Below, one piece after another: positions 7,466 to 14,935 of a stretch of DNA of 64,000 bases. Numbering within the stretch: position 1 is the first letter of the stretch; each line of letters begins with the position of its first letter. The stretch lies in NCBI GenBank assembly GCA_037893225.1, contig JAZGUH010000367.1:806001-870000 (forward strand), read 5' to 3'. Source of the stretch: Hippasteria phrygiana. Taxonomy: Eukaryota; Echinodermata; Asteroidea; Valvatida; Goniasteridae. Position numbers and translations under genes: made by a program. The notes under the pieces were generated by a model, which saw nothing but the letters and a program-made list of their open reading frames with translations, ran no database searches and had not been told where the DNA came from.

Positions 7466-8083
7466 ACAGACTGGAGGATCAGTTTTTACCAATAATTTAC
7501 TAAATGGCACATCTCTTAAAATCTTTTTAATTCTCGATCTTTCTTCTAAAGGAATCGCATCATTTTCATCGAGACATTTATCGAAACTATTTTTATCTTT
7601 GCAATAGAACAATACGACAAATGCAGTTTGAGCTCTAAAATCTGTCATTACGCAATTATACTTTTGAGTCATTAACCAACAGTAGTGATTGTCGTGCCTA
7701 CCGCTAAACGCCAATTTCGTTAAAACGCAAGTGTTTTTCCCGAGCGCCGCCTTACGATATTTTATGTCTTGTTCCGAGCTACAATCGTCTATCAAAAATA
7801 GAACGTGCGATCCTTTAAATCGAGCTCTATAAAATGCTAAAGCTTCGTTGAGAGACACCTTTTCTACCTCTAAATCGCATAGGTATATCTCGGGGTCTAA
7901 CCACAACCAACGTCTCTCGCGATATGTCTTGTTGTTGCTCAACGTAGGACAAATAACTACGATAATTTCAAAGTGATCTTTATACTCGGTTTCTAATAGA
8001 TCTAAAATATATTTGGTTTTACCCGAATTAGTCCTACCGCATACTAACGCGCAGTGTGGTGTTTTTGGAAACGTTTTATACAT
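7445..8083 (-). CDS. FtsK/HerA-type genome-packaging ATPase
   Basis: A 212-aa P-loop ATPase of the A32/FtsK-HerA group that Polintons and related viruses use to pump DNA into capsids. Walker A is GRTNSGKT at residues 16-23; Walker B is VLFLIDD at 94-100, ending in the expected acidic pair; a conserved block LAFSGRHDNHYCWLMTQ at about 124-140 supplies the likely arginine and sensor residues. Length is typical. The start (ATTAAATATG) fits the codon context of the element. Its last residues are encoded within the edge of the 11-bp minisatellite, so the extreme C-terminus may vary between copies. The capsid gene lies just upstream. Confidence 0.93.
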   Translation of the reverse strand: MYKTFPKTPHCALVCGRTNSGKTKYILDLLETEYKDHFEIIVVICPTLSNNKTYRERRWLWLDPEIYLCDLEVEKVSLNEALAFYRARFKGSHVLFLIDDCSSEQDIKYRKAALGKNTCVLTKLAFSGRHDNHYCWLMTQKYNCVMTDFRAQTAFVVLFYCKDKNSFDKCLDENDAIPLEERSRIKKILRDVPFSKLLVKTDPPVCWQLIYS

Positions 8084-8111
8084 ATTTAATAGTAAGGTAG
8101 ATAATTTACTC

Positions 8112-8136
8112 TTTTAAGAATAACTACCGCTAAATC
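8112..8136. repeat. Duplicate of the capsid-gene 3' end
   Basis: 25 bp (ttttaagaataactaccgct and following) repeat the sequence at 8172-8196, which encodes the last residues and stop of the capsid gene, with one difference. The offset is 60 bp. The copy lies in the ATPase-capsid intergenic space and encodes nothing by itself. Confidence 0.8.
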
Positions 8137-8173
8137 TTTTAAGGGGTACGGCTTATTAATAGTAAAGACTATT

Positions 8174-9451
8174 TTAAGAGTAACTACCGCTAAATCGTCC
8201 ATCTTCTAGCACCAACTGACCATCCATCACCAAGAAAACGTAACATTTTAGAGCACCAGCTGTCTCAGCCTCTCTTTCTAAATGGAGAGAAATACCCCCA
8301 CCTACGTCTCCTATTTTCCTGCCAGAACCGTGACTTTTGTTGTCGTCGGTTACCCTCGTATCTAGCCAAAGACCGTAACTAGTGGTTAAGTAATCTCCTA
8401 GCGCCATATCGTGCAAGCCTAAGTCTTTGGACACGCTAGCACCAAATTCTGTATTAGAGTCGCCGAAAAACTTGGTAATCTCGTCCCAGTGTTGATAACG
8501 CTTCATGCCTTGACTATACAATTGATTCGGCTTACCCTCTATCGTAACGTCTACTTTTTCGATCTTTGGATTATAAAAAATTTGAGGATCCTTTTCGTCC
8601 GGTTCTTTAAATAAAAGAAGTATACCTTTGAGACTTCTAATGGCTTGATTGAGATTAATGTTCCAAGTAGTATCGGACTTGTTTAACGTTAAAACCGTAT
8701 ATCTTTGAACTTTTTCGTATAGAAAATGAGTTTTGCCTCGATATTTTTGTCTGATATTATCGGCCAATGTTTTATTGGTCACCGTTTCAAACTCGAGATC
8801 TAACCCCGAAATTTTATACTTCGCGTTATTATCGGTAGATTTTACTACGCTCGCGTGATCGTTAAATGTAAATTCGTAAGTTAGTCTATCTTTGAGCGTC
8901 GATGGACTAAAAGGCTGATGATCCGTAAGCATTTCAAAATCTAGAGGAATGTAATATCGGTTACCGTAAGCGTTAGCAATCGCTTTGTCGTTTCCACCGT
9001 TCGCGCTAGCAACCCCACTGCTAGCGCCGATTCTGAGTTTTGTAACGTTGCTATCTTCGAGTCCTCGATACGCATCATTCGCGCTGGCTGGTCGCCACAG
9101 GTCTTTATACGCGTTATATACATCGGCATCCGTAAACGCTACGAAATCTTTACCTTCTAGTTTTATTCTTACGCCGCTAATTAAATTTCGTGCGACGTTA
9201 TAATATAGAGTTCTTGCATCATCTTCGCCAGTGCCTTCAGATTCTAAGTCTATATTAAAAGCCAATCGTACAGTACCCGGTACGACTACATCGTCTTGAC
9301 TCAACATAGGAAATTCAACGATCAACAGACTGCCAGCCGACGCGGTACTAGGATTATGAGTAAGAACCAACGATTGCCTCAACCCCTTTAACGCTCTAGG
9401 ATTTTTTAAACTTCTGTGTGGATTCAGTTTGCTTCCATAAATTGCGTTCAT
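8174..9451 (-). CDS. Major capsid protein (double jelly-roll type)
   Basis: A 425-aa protein matching, by remembered family signatures, the Polinton major capsid protein: an N-terminal SLVLTHNPSTASAGSLLIVEF block, QDDVVVPGTVRLAF, a GVRIKLEGKDF strand pair, RYYIPLDFEMLTDHQPF, a second-half RLTYEFTFND and LNKSDTTWNINLNQAIRSLKGILLLF. It would form the trimeric hexamer-position capsomer of an icosahedral particle. An in-frame ATG 63 bp further upstream exists, but MNAIYGSKLNPH is preferred because AAGTAAAATG precedes it, as for neighbouring genes, and because the upstream residues look like intergenic A/T-rich DNA. The 3' end is duplicated 60 bp downstream. Confidence 0.87.
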   Translation of the reverse strand: MNAIYGSKLNPHRSLKNPRALKGLRQSLVLTHNPSTASAGSLLIVEFPMLSQDDVVVPGTVRLAFNIDLESEGTGEDDARTLYYNVARNLISGVRIKLEGKDFVAFTDADVYNAYKDLWRPASANDAYRGLEDSNVTKLRIGASSGVASANGGNDKAIANAYGNRYYIPLDFEMLTDHQPFSPSTLKDRLTYEFTFNDHASVVKSTDNNAKYKISGLDLEFETVTNKTLADNIRQKYRGKTHFLYEKVQRYTVLTLNKSDTTWNINLNQAIRSLKGILLLFKEPDEKDPQIFYNPKIEKVDVTIEGKPNQLYSQGMKRYQHWDEITKFFGDSNTEFGASVSKDLGLHDMALGDYLTTSYGLWLDTRVTDDNKSHGSGRKIGDVGGGISLHLEREAETAGALKCYVFLVMDGQLVLEDGRFSGSYS

Positions 9452-9500
9452 TTTACTTAACGAAACAAAATAAAAAGTAAAAAAACTTTTAAATAAACTT

Positions 9501-9530
9501 AAACTTTTAGACAAACTTATAAACTAAATA
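9501..9530. repeat. Duplicate of the 3' end of the 137-aa gene
   Basis: 30 bp identical to 9541-9570, which holds the last codons and stop of the 137-aa gene; offset 40 bp. The copy lies between that gene and the capsid gene. It is the same arrangement as the capsid-gene 3' duplication at 8112. Confidence 0.85.
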
Positions 9531-9546
9531 ACAAGCAAAAAAACTT

Positions 9547-9960
9547 TTAGACAAACTTATAAACTAAATACCCTAAAACAGCAGTGCCTCCTACGATAAA
9601 TGCAATTTCGCCATCTTTTTGACCTTCGCTGGGTACGTAAAAGTCTGACAATACAGGTTCACGAGGTAATCGTATATCTTCGTTGGTTACTTCGTTATAT
9701 AGTCTCAACGCGTCATCTACATTTTGAAAATCTTTTTGAGCCTTGGCTTCTTTATGTAGTCGATCGTTTAGATAATCTAGATACTTGGTTCTTTGTTCCA
9801 CCCACTCTTGTTTAGCTCGAGTTAATTGTTCTAAAGCGAGGTCATGTCGTTTACGTTCTTCAGCCGACGATCCACCCATACTCGAAAATAGAAAGTTCGA
9901 TCCGCTAAACGCTAAAGCGTTTACAAGAGCTCCACCAATCATCATTAATGCACTCGCCAT
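9547..9960 (-). CDS. Polinton-conserved coiled-coil protein with C-terminal anchor, 137 aa
   Basis: The start MASALMMIGGALVNALAF is chosen over an ATG 51 bp upstream because CTTATTAAAAATG precedes it and the upstream residues cross the promoter region. Layout: a hydrophobic N-terminus with GGALVNALAFSGSNFLFS (9-26), a charged helix EERKRHDLALEQLTRAKQEW (about 33-54), a linker with REPVLSDFY, and a C-terminal hydrophobic helix (about 118-135). Such GGALVNALAFSGSN proteins are recurrent in animal Polintons as I recall them, though their role is unknown. It is divergent from the integrase, with 41 bp between the two start codons. Confidence 0.83.
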   Translation of the reverse strand: MASALMMIGGALVNALAFSGSNFLFSSMGGSSAEERKRHDLALEQLTRAKQEWVEQRTKYLDYLNDRLHKEAKAQKDFQNVDDALRLYNEVTNEDIRLPREPVLSDFYVPSEGQKDGEIAFIVGGTAVLGYLVYKFV

Positions 9961-10001
9961 TTTTAATAAGTCGTTAAAATTTTTACAAAGTATAAAATAA
10001 A
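9961..10001. promoter_or_regulatory. Compact bidirectional promoter region
   Basis: Only 41 bp, strongly A/T-rich, separate the divergent starts of the 137-aa gene and the integrase. Each side carries the start-proximal motif (ATTAAAAATG on the minus strand, AAATAAAATG on the plus strand). Any promoters must lie here or inside coding DNA. Confidence 0.6.
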
Positions 10002-11009
10002 ATGGAAACAAAACTAAGTAAAATATTTTACAGCCCTAAAGGATATTGGAAAGGTGCAGGCGCTATAAAAAAATTGTCGTTAAAAGCTAACGTACCCGAG
10101 CCAGACGTTAGAAATTGGTTGAGAAAACAAGCCATGTGGCAAATATATTTACCACCCCCCAGTTTTATACCAAGACCTACGAGTCTCAATAAGGTTATAG
10201 GGCGACCCAATGAACAACATCAAGCGGATCTGTTGTATCTACCTCACGATGTAGTTAAACGTAAAAGATATAAATACGCGTTAACGATCGTCGATGTGGC
10301 CACTCGATATAAAGAAGCTGAACCCTTGACGAATAAAACGAGTACTCAAGTTGTAGAGGCGATAAAAAAGATTTACAAAAGATCGCCCTTGTCTTGGCCT
10401 CTCACGATAAAAGTAGACCCCGGTACAGAATTTATGGCTGAATTTAATACTTTGATGCGGACTCGCAACGTCGTAGTACAGAAAGGCGAGGTTGGTAATC
10501 ATAGAGCTCAAGGTATAGTAGAAAGATTTAATCGTACTTTAGCCGAAAGATTATTCGGTCATCAATACGCTCAAGAAATGTTAGAGCCTACCGAGCGTAG
10601 CCGCGAGTGGGTAAAAAGATTGCCCGATGTCGTAGCTTCGTTAAACGACGAAGAAACTAGATTGATATCGACTATGAAAGGCAAACCGTTAACTCCTCGA
10701 GCGGCTATGTCTCAGTTAGAAATAAAGCAATTGAGTTCCTCGGGACTCAAGAGCCCCGAAGTCGCGCTAAGCGTAAATGACGATATCGTTAGATATCTTT
10801 ACGCTCCTGGAGAACTCGAAAAAGACGTTAGAAGAAGAGCTACCGATCCTATTTGGAGCTTAGAAATGTATACGATTAGAAGGAGAACGACAAATCCCGG
10901 ACAGCCCGCGTTGTACTGGCTGACTAACGGCCCCAAGAGATCGTTCGTTCAGAAAGAGTTAATGGTCGTTCCGCCAGATACTGAGTTACCACCTTCCTCA
11001 GCGACGTAA
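10002..11009 (+). CDS. Retrovirus-like integrase (Polinton INT)
   Basis: A 335-aa DDE recombinase that would cut and join the TIR ends into target DNA. An N-terminal helical region contains GYWKGAGAIKKLSLKA (14-29) and WLRKQAMWQIYLPPP; the rve core has D76 (QADLLYLP), D139 (KVDPGTEF) and E174 (GIVERFNRTL), with 34 residues between the last two. The C-terminal module DPIWSLEMYTIRR...GQPALYWLTNGPKRSFVQKELMVVP is the SH3/chromodomain-like end usual for Polinton integrases. All catalytic residues are present. The start follows AAATAAAATG. Its 3' end overlaps the convergent 562-aa gene by 12 bp. Confidence 0.95.
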   Translation: METKLSKIFYSPKGYWKGAGAIKKLSLKANVPEPDVRNWLRKQAMWQIYLPPPSFIPRPTSLNKVIGRPNEQHQADLLYLPHDVVKRKRYKYALTIVDVATRYKEAEPLTNKTSTQVVEAIKKIYKRSPLSWPLTIKVDPGTEFMAEFNTLMRTRNVVVQKGEVGNHRAQGIVERFNRTLAERLFGHQYAQEMLEPTERSREWVKRLPDVVASLNDEETRLISTMKGKPLTPRAAMSQLEIKQLSSSGLKSPEVALSVNDDIVRYLYAPGELEKDVRRRATDPIWSLEMYTIRRRTTNPGQPALYWLTNGPKRSFVQKELMVVPPDTELPPSSAT

Positions 11010-12686
11010 AATATCGTAAGCTAGATACCCAACCCCAGCAACGGCTATTAAACCAACGACTAAAGCAGTTTTTTCTTGTTCGTGCGAGTCTGGCGGTTGA
11101 GTTGGTGGCGTAGCTGCTCGCGTAGGGCGTGGTGTAGGGGGTGGGGGTACGTCTGAGATTAGAGGTAGCGGAGGTGTAGGGGTTGGTGACAGGTCTAAAT
11201 TCTCTAAATCGTCTAAATCGTCTAAGTTCTGCTGGGTTACTACCTTACTCTCTTTTACGGGAGAGGGTGGGGTTGGTAACGGGTCTAAATCGTCTAAATC
11301 GTCTAAATCGTCTAAGTTCTGCTGGGTTACTACCTTACTCTCTTTTACGGGGGAGGGTGGGGTTGGTGGCGGTACGACGTCTGAATTTAAGTTGATGTTT
11401 AATCCTATCGATGCGCCGGGTGTAGCTATCTGTATATTATTATTATAACCTTGGTGAATACCTACCAAAAGCTCCATATTTGATGGAATTAAGTACAATC
11501 CGGGGTTAATCACAAAGTTTAACGAGCTTCTAGCGTACTGTAAAGAATTTTGAAATCTGGTTATAGAAGATTCCAAGTCCGTATGGCTGTTGATGATATC
11601 TTCTACTATATTTTCAAATTGTCTTTGCGCATCTAATCCGGTACCTGCAGTTAATATACTCGTTTTTGTTTGGGCTTGCGCACCGAGTATGGCGTACACG
11701 TACGTTCTAATGCTTTCGTTTATTTTTTCTATACCGACGTCGGTAAACGAGCTCTTCTGAATTATAAAATTTCTAAAACCGAGTCGTACAACGTCATCAG
11801 ATTGTCTGATATACGCGAGCGTAATTTTACTAAAATGTTTCGCATCGCCCGACTCTACAAACCCCATGTAGGTGGCGCCGGGGTTCATAGCTTCATAATC
11901 GTATTCCCACAATTTATTAGCTGTCACATAGTCACCCGTACTCGGGTCATATTCAGCCGAAACCTTGTAAAGCTTAATAGGGGTATAATTTTTACCGGGT
12001 ACGGGTAAAGGTATATCTGGCGAGTACTTGTTTATTTTAAACAGGTAAAAATAAGCGGTACCTAATCCTCCAGAAGTTAAGTCTACGGTCTGTTTAAAAC
12101 TTAAGTTTGGATCGACATTAAAATGTCGACAAATATCGCTATAAGCGCCTTTATCGATGCCGTTGTTTAGATCGTCGAATGTATTGTCTTCTGGAACTGG
12201 GCATTTTAAAAAGTATAATATCTTTCTGATCGTGAAATATACGTGAAACTTTAATAAAGCCGATATTACGGGGTTTTTATGAAGCAACGATTCTAGTCCT
12301 ACGCCGCAACCCGACGTCGCGCACCAAAATGCGAAGTTGAGTTGATTTTGATAAAACGTCATGGGATCTGATGCGTAACGTTGGACCACTTCGTCGTGTT
12401 TTACGTCGGACATTTTATAAGCGCTAAATATATCTGTTAAATTAGAGATAAAAGACCTGTTGTCGTTGGTGTTTACGATGATGCTAAGTTGACTCGAGTG
12501 CATGTTCAACGGGGTACTCTCCTGGGTAATCGCTTCGTACTTGTCGCTTATCGCTTTGTACTTGTTGCTAACGCTTTGTACTCGCGTAGCTACGCGAGTA
12601 TCGTCTTGGTGATTCGCGATATCTAGAGCATTCTTTACCGTTCGTTCGTTGTCGTTTAGAAGCGCCATAAGTTGAGCGAATTTCAT
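10998..12686 (-). CDS. Polinton-conserved structural-type protein with C-terminal membrane anchor, 562 aa
   Basis: Function not established. N-terminal helical region (1-65); central domain with FYQNQLNFAFWCATSGCGVGLESLL (about 111-135) and KFHVYFTIRKILYFL, blocks I associate with a conserved Polinton protein; then a probably beta-rich part to about 430. The C-terminal 130 residues are Pro/Thr-rich with two copies of a unit PTPPSPVKESKVVTQQNLDD followed by DDL runs (about 439-500), then a membrane helix ALVVGLIAVAGVGYLAYDI just before the end. It looks like a capsid- or membrane-associated protein on a flexible stalk. The start follows AAAATAAAATG. It is divergent from the first 232-aa gene with 51 bp between starts. 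Confidence 0.82.
   Translation of the reverse strand: MKFAQLMALLNDNERTVKNALDIANHQDDTRVATRVQSVSNKYKAISDKYEAITQESTPLNMHSSQLSIIVNTNDNRSFISNLTDIFSAYKMSDVKHDEVVQRYASDPMTFYQNQLNFAFWCATSGCGVGLESLLHKNPVISALLKFHVYFTIRKILYFLKCPVPEDNTFDDLNNGIDKGAYSDICRHFNVDPNLSFKQTVDLTSGGLGTAYFYLFKINKYSPDIPLPVPGKNYTPIKLYKVSAEYDPSTGDYVTANKLWEYDYEAMNPGATYMGFVESGDAKHFSKITLAYIRQSDDVVRLGFRNFIIQKSSFTDVGIEKINESIRTYVYAILGAQAQTKTSILTAGTGLDAQRQFENIVEDIINSHTDLESSITRFQNSLQYARSSLNFVINPGLYLIPSNMELLVGIHQGYNNNIQIATPGASIGLNINLNSDVVPPPTPPSPVKESKVVTQQNLDDLDDLDDLDPLPTPPSPVKESKVVTQQNLDDLDDLENLDLSPTPTPPLPLISDVPPPPTPRPTRAATPPTQPPDSHEQEKTALVVGLIAVAGVGYLAYDILRR
11210..11370 (-). repeat. Internal coding tandem repeat of the 562-aa gene
   Basis: Two near-identical copies of about 85-95 bp (around 11210-11275 and 11290-11370) encode the PTPPSPVKESKVVTQQ unit, each with a following run of 9-bp GATTTAGAC-type repeats encoding DDL triplets. 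The number of DDL triplets differs between copies, typical of slippage. Confidence 0.8.
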
Positions 12687-12737
12687 TTTATTTTAATAAA
12701 CCAAATATTTTTTAAAGCTTATAAAAGCTTTAATAAA
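12687..12737. promoter_or_regulatory. Compact bidirectional promoter region
   Basis: 51 bp of A/T-rich DNA between the divergent starts of the 562-aa gene and the first of three tandem paralogues. It contains AAAGCTTATAAAAGCTTTAA, a palindrome-like element with a TATA-type core, next to TAATAAAATG. A related AAAGCTTTTTTAGCTT element precedes the second paralogue (13440-13465). Confidence 0.55.
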
Positions 12738-13436
12738 ATGGAATCGCACGTTTTTGAAATGTTTGATAACGAACGAACGTTTAGACTATCAAAACCTATA
12801 GATAACTCAAAGGGAGATTACAGTATGAGTTTAACCAGCGCGATAGTAACCGCGGGCTTCTACAACATGGCTAGTAATAGCGAAATTCTCTATTATATAT
12901 ATCAAATCGATCCAAACACTGGGAGAAGAACGGGTAGTACGGATGGTAGAATTGATATTCCTGCTGGATATTACGATATAGATTGGATCGAAGAGAGACT
13001 CAGTAAATTAGTTTGGTTAGAAGTCTCTGTAGATAAACTTAATAAAATAATATCTTTAAATGTAACGGAAGAAAATAACGTTCTACGCTTTGATAAAAAC
13101 ATTAAACAATTGTTGGGAATATCGATCAAAAACTTAGTTTTTGGCGTAGATTATGTAGGGTATTATAATACAATGCCTGTCGATGCAATTTTTTTACATT
13201 GCGATCAGTTATCTACGTCTAATAATTTCTATAACGGAGGGGGAACGCACTTGTTAGACGTTATACCAATAACGAAAAGAGACGATACGATTATCGAGCG
13301 TGCAAGATTAACCGCTCGTAGACTCGTGGGTGATAAGATAAACCAACTTAGCTTTAGTATCAGAGACCGAGACGGCGATTTAATAAATAATCGAGGAAAA
13401 AAGATTAGTTTTAACTTGACGATAGGTAAATTTTAA
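12738..13436 (+). CDS. Putative Polinton minor structural protein, paralogue 1 (232 aa)
   Basis: First of three tandem paralogues that begin MESHVFEM and continue ERTFxLSKPIDNSKGDY. Other conserved blocks are an IPAGYYDIDWIEERL stretch (about 79-93), FLHCDQLSTSNNFYNG (about 154-169) and a C-terminal SFSIRDRDGDLI...KKISFNLTI. The layout (IPxGxY near the middle, a HCD block, a RDxDGxLI block near the end) is one I associate with a Polinton family adjacent to capsid genes; a minor capsid or spike role is plausible but unproven. An ATG 66 bp upstream is rejected because it overlaps the divergent gene's start, and TAATAAAATG directly precedes this one. Confidence 0.8.
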   Translation: MESHVFEMFDNERTFRLSKPIDNSKGDYSMSLTSAIVTAGFYNMASNSEILYYIYQIDPNTGRRTGSTDGRIDIPAGYYDIDWIEERLSKLVWLEVSVDKLNKIISLNVTEENNVLRFDKNIKQLLGISIKNLVFGVDYVGYYNTMPVDAIFLHCDQLSTSNNFYNGGGTHLLDVIPITKRDDTIIERARLTARRLVGDKINQLSFSIRDRDGDLINNRGKKISFNLTIGKF

Positions 13437-13467
13437 GCTTTTTTAAAGCTTTTTTAGCTTAAATAAA

Positions 13468-14181
13468 ATGGAATCGCACGTTTTTGAAATGGCTGGTAGC
13501 GAACGAACGTTTACTTTGTCAAAACCTATAGATAACTCTAAGGGAGATTACTGCATGATTTTAAACAACGTGATATTTGACGTCGGTTTTTATACTATAA
13601 CTCAACGTATGACTATAGGATGGGGAATATTTAGCGGCAGTGGTGAAATTAAGGGCGAAATGGTAATTCCAGCTGGAAATTATACTATCGATGAGTTAGT
13701 AGCTAAAATTAATAAATTAACTTTTATTGCAGTTTCTGCAGACAAGATTAATAAAATAATTATGTTTGGTATCGGTATAATATCAATAAATAAAACTATG
13801 ATTATTTATTTCGATGTATATGCTCAAAAAGCGTTTGGTGTGCCCCGTGCGTGGGACCCCGAAGTTGATAGTAAACTTGTAGGGCATTATAATATAAATT
13901 ATGTGAATGTAATTTTTTTACATTGCGATCAGTTATCTACGTCTAATAATTTCTATAACGGAAAGCGTACAGACTTGTTAGACGTTATACCGATTATATA
14001 TAAAAGCTCCGATTCAGATTTAATAGCTACTATCCAGAATAAAAGAAAAACTGTCATACCGCTCGTAGTTGCTAAAATACCCAAACTTAGTTTCTCTATC
14101 AGAGACTTCGACGGTGCTTTAATCGATAATCTAGACAAAAAGATTAGTTTTAACTTAGAGATAGGTAAAATAAAAATCTAA
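13468..14181 (+). CDS. Putative Polinton minor structural protein, paralogue 2 (237 aa)
   Basis: Shares with the third copy the start MESHVFEMAGSERTFTLSKP, IPAGNYTIDELV and almost all of the C-terminal half; more distant from the first copy. The central part (about residues 35-150) varies most. The HCDQLSTSNNFYNG block is encoded by DNA nearly identical in all three copies. The start follows AAATAAAATG, 31 bp after the previous stop. Complete C-terminus (KKISFNLEIGKIKI). Confidence 0.8.
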   Translation: MESHVFEMAGSERTFTLSKPIDNSKGDYCMILNNVIFDVGFYTITQRMTIGWGIFSGSGEIKGEMVIPAGNYTIDELVAKINKLTFIAVSADKINKIIMFGIGIISINKTMIIYFDVYAQKAFGVPRAWDPEVDSKLVGHYNINYVNVIFLHCDQLSTSNNFYNGKRTDLLDVIPIIYKSSDSDLIATIQNKRKTVIPLVVAKIPKLSFSIRDFDGALIDNLDKKISFNLEIGKIKI

Positions 14182-14203
14182 ATATTTTTTTTGTTCTAAT
14201 AAA

Positions 14204-14935
14204 ATGGAATCGCACGTTTTTGAAATGGCTGGTAGCGAACGAACGTTTACTTTGTCAAAACCTATAGATAACTCTAAGGGAGATTACTGCATGAGTTTAA
14301 ACCACGCAATATTTACCGTCGGTTTTTATAATATAACTCAACGTATGACTATAGTATGGGAAATAGATAACACCCGTGATCACCGTGATGAAACTAGAGG
14401 TGAAATGGTAATTCCAGCTGGAAATTATACTATCGATGAGTTAGTAGATGAACTTAATAAATTAACTGTTATTGTAGTTACTGTAGACAAGATTAATAAA
14501 AAAATTATGTTTAATGCTGGTATTATTAGTCCGGGTAGAGAGGTTGTCATTCATTTCGATGTATATACTCGAAAAGTGTTGGGTGTACCCCATTGGTGGG
14601 ACCCTAGTTATGGTGGTAATGAACTTGTAGGGCATTATAATATGAATTATGTGAATACAATTTTTTTACATTGCGATCAGTTATCTACGTCTAATAATTT
14701 CTATAACGGAAAGCGTACAGACTTGTTATACATTATACCGATTATATATAAAAGCTCCGATTCAGATTTAATAGCTACTATCCAGAATAAAAGAAAAACT
14801 GTAATACCGCTCGTTGTTGCTAAAATACCCGAACTGAGTTTTTCTTTCAGAGACTTCGACAGTGCTTTAATCGATAATAACCATAAGACATTTATTTTTC
14901 GAGTAGATATTTATCGATCGTCTTGTTCTGGCTAG
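14204..14935 (+). CDS. Putative Polinton minor structural protein, paralogue 3 (243 aa), altered C-terminus
   Basis: Closest to the second copy. The C-terminus departs from the family after ALIDN: in place of the KKISFNLxI strand the last residues read through DNA that also encodes the polymerase C-terminus on the other strand, a 44-bp overlap. The final conserved strand is therefore replaced or displaced, suggesting a deletion joined this copy to the polymerase gene. It may still fold, as the last block is only partly lost. The start follows CTAATAAAATG, 22 bp after the previous stop. Confidence 0.75.
   Translation: MESHVFEMAGSERTFTLSKPIDNSKGDYCMSLNHAIFTVGFYNITQRMTIVWEIDNTRDHRDETRGEMVIPAGNYTIDELVDELNKLTVIVVTVDKINKKIMFNAGIISPGREVVIHFDVYTRKVLGVPHWWDPSYGGNELVGHYNMNYVNTIFLHCDQLSTSNNFYNGKRTDLLYIIPIIYKSSDSDLIATIQNKRKTVIPLVVAKIPELSFSFRDFDSALIDNNHKTFIFRVDIYRSSCSG

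Noticed and set aside
10002..11009. Integrase as part of a retrotransposon
   Set aside because: No reverse transcriptase, gag, primer-binding site or LTRs; the polymerase, ATPase, capsid and TIR context identify it as Polinton integrase.
12672..12737. Upstream start for the first 232-aa paralogue
   Set aside because: The added 22 residues are encoded in the bidirectional promoter and antisense to the start of the 562-aa gene; the two other paralogues begin at MESHVFEM.
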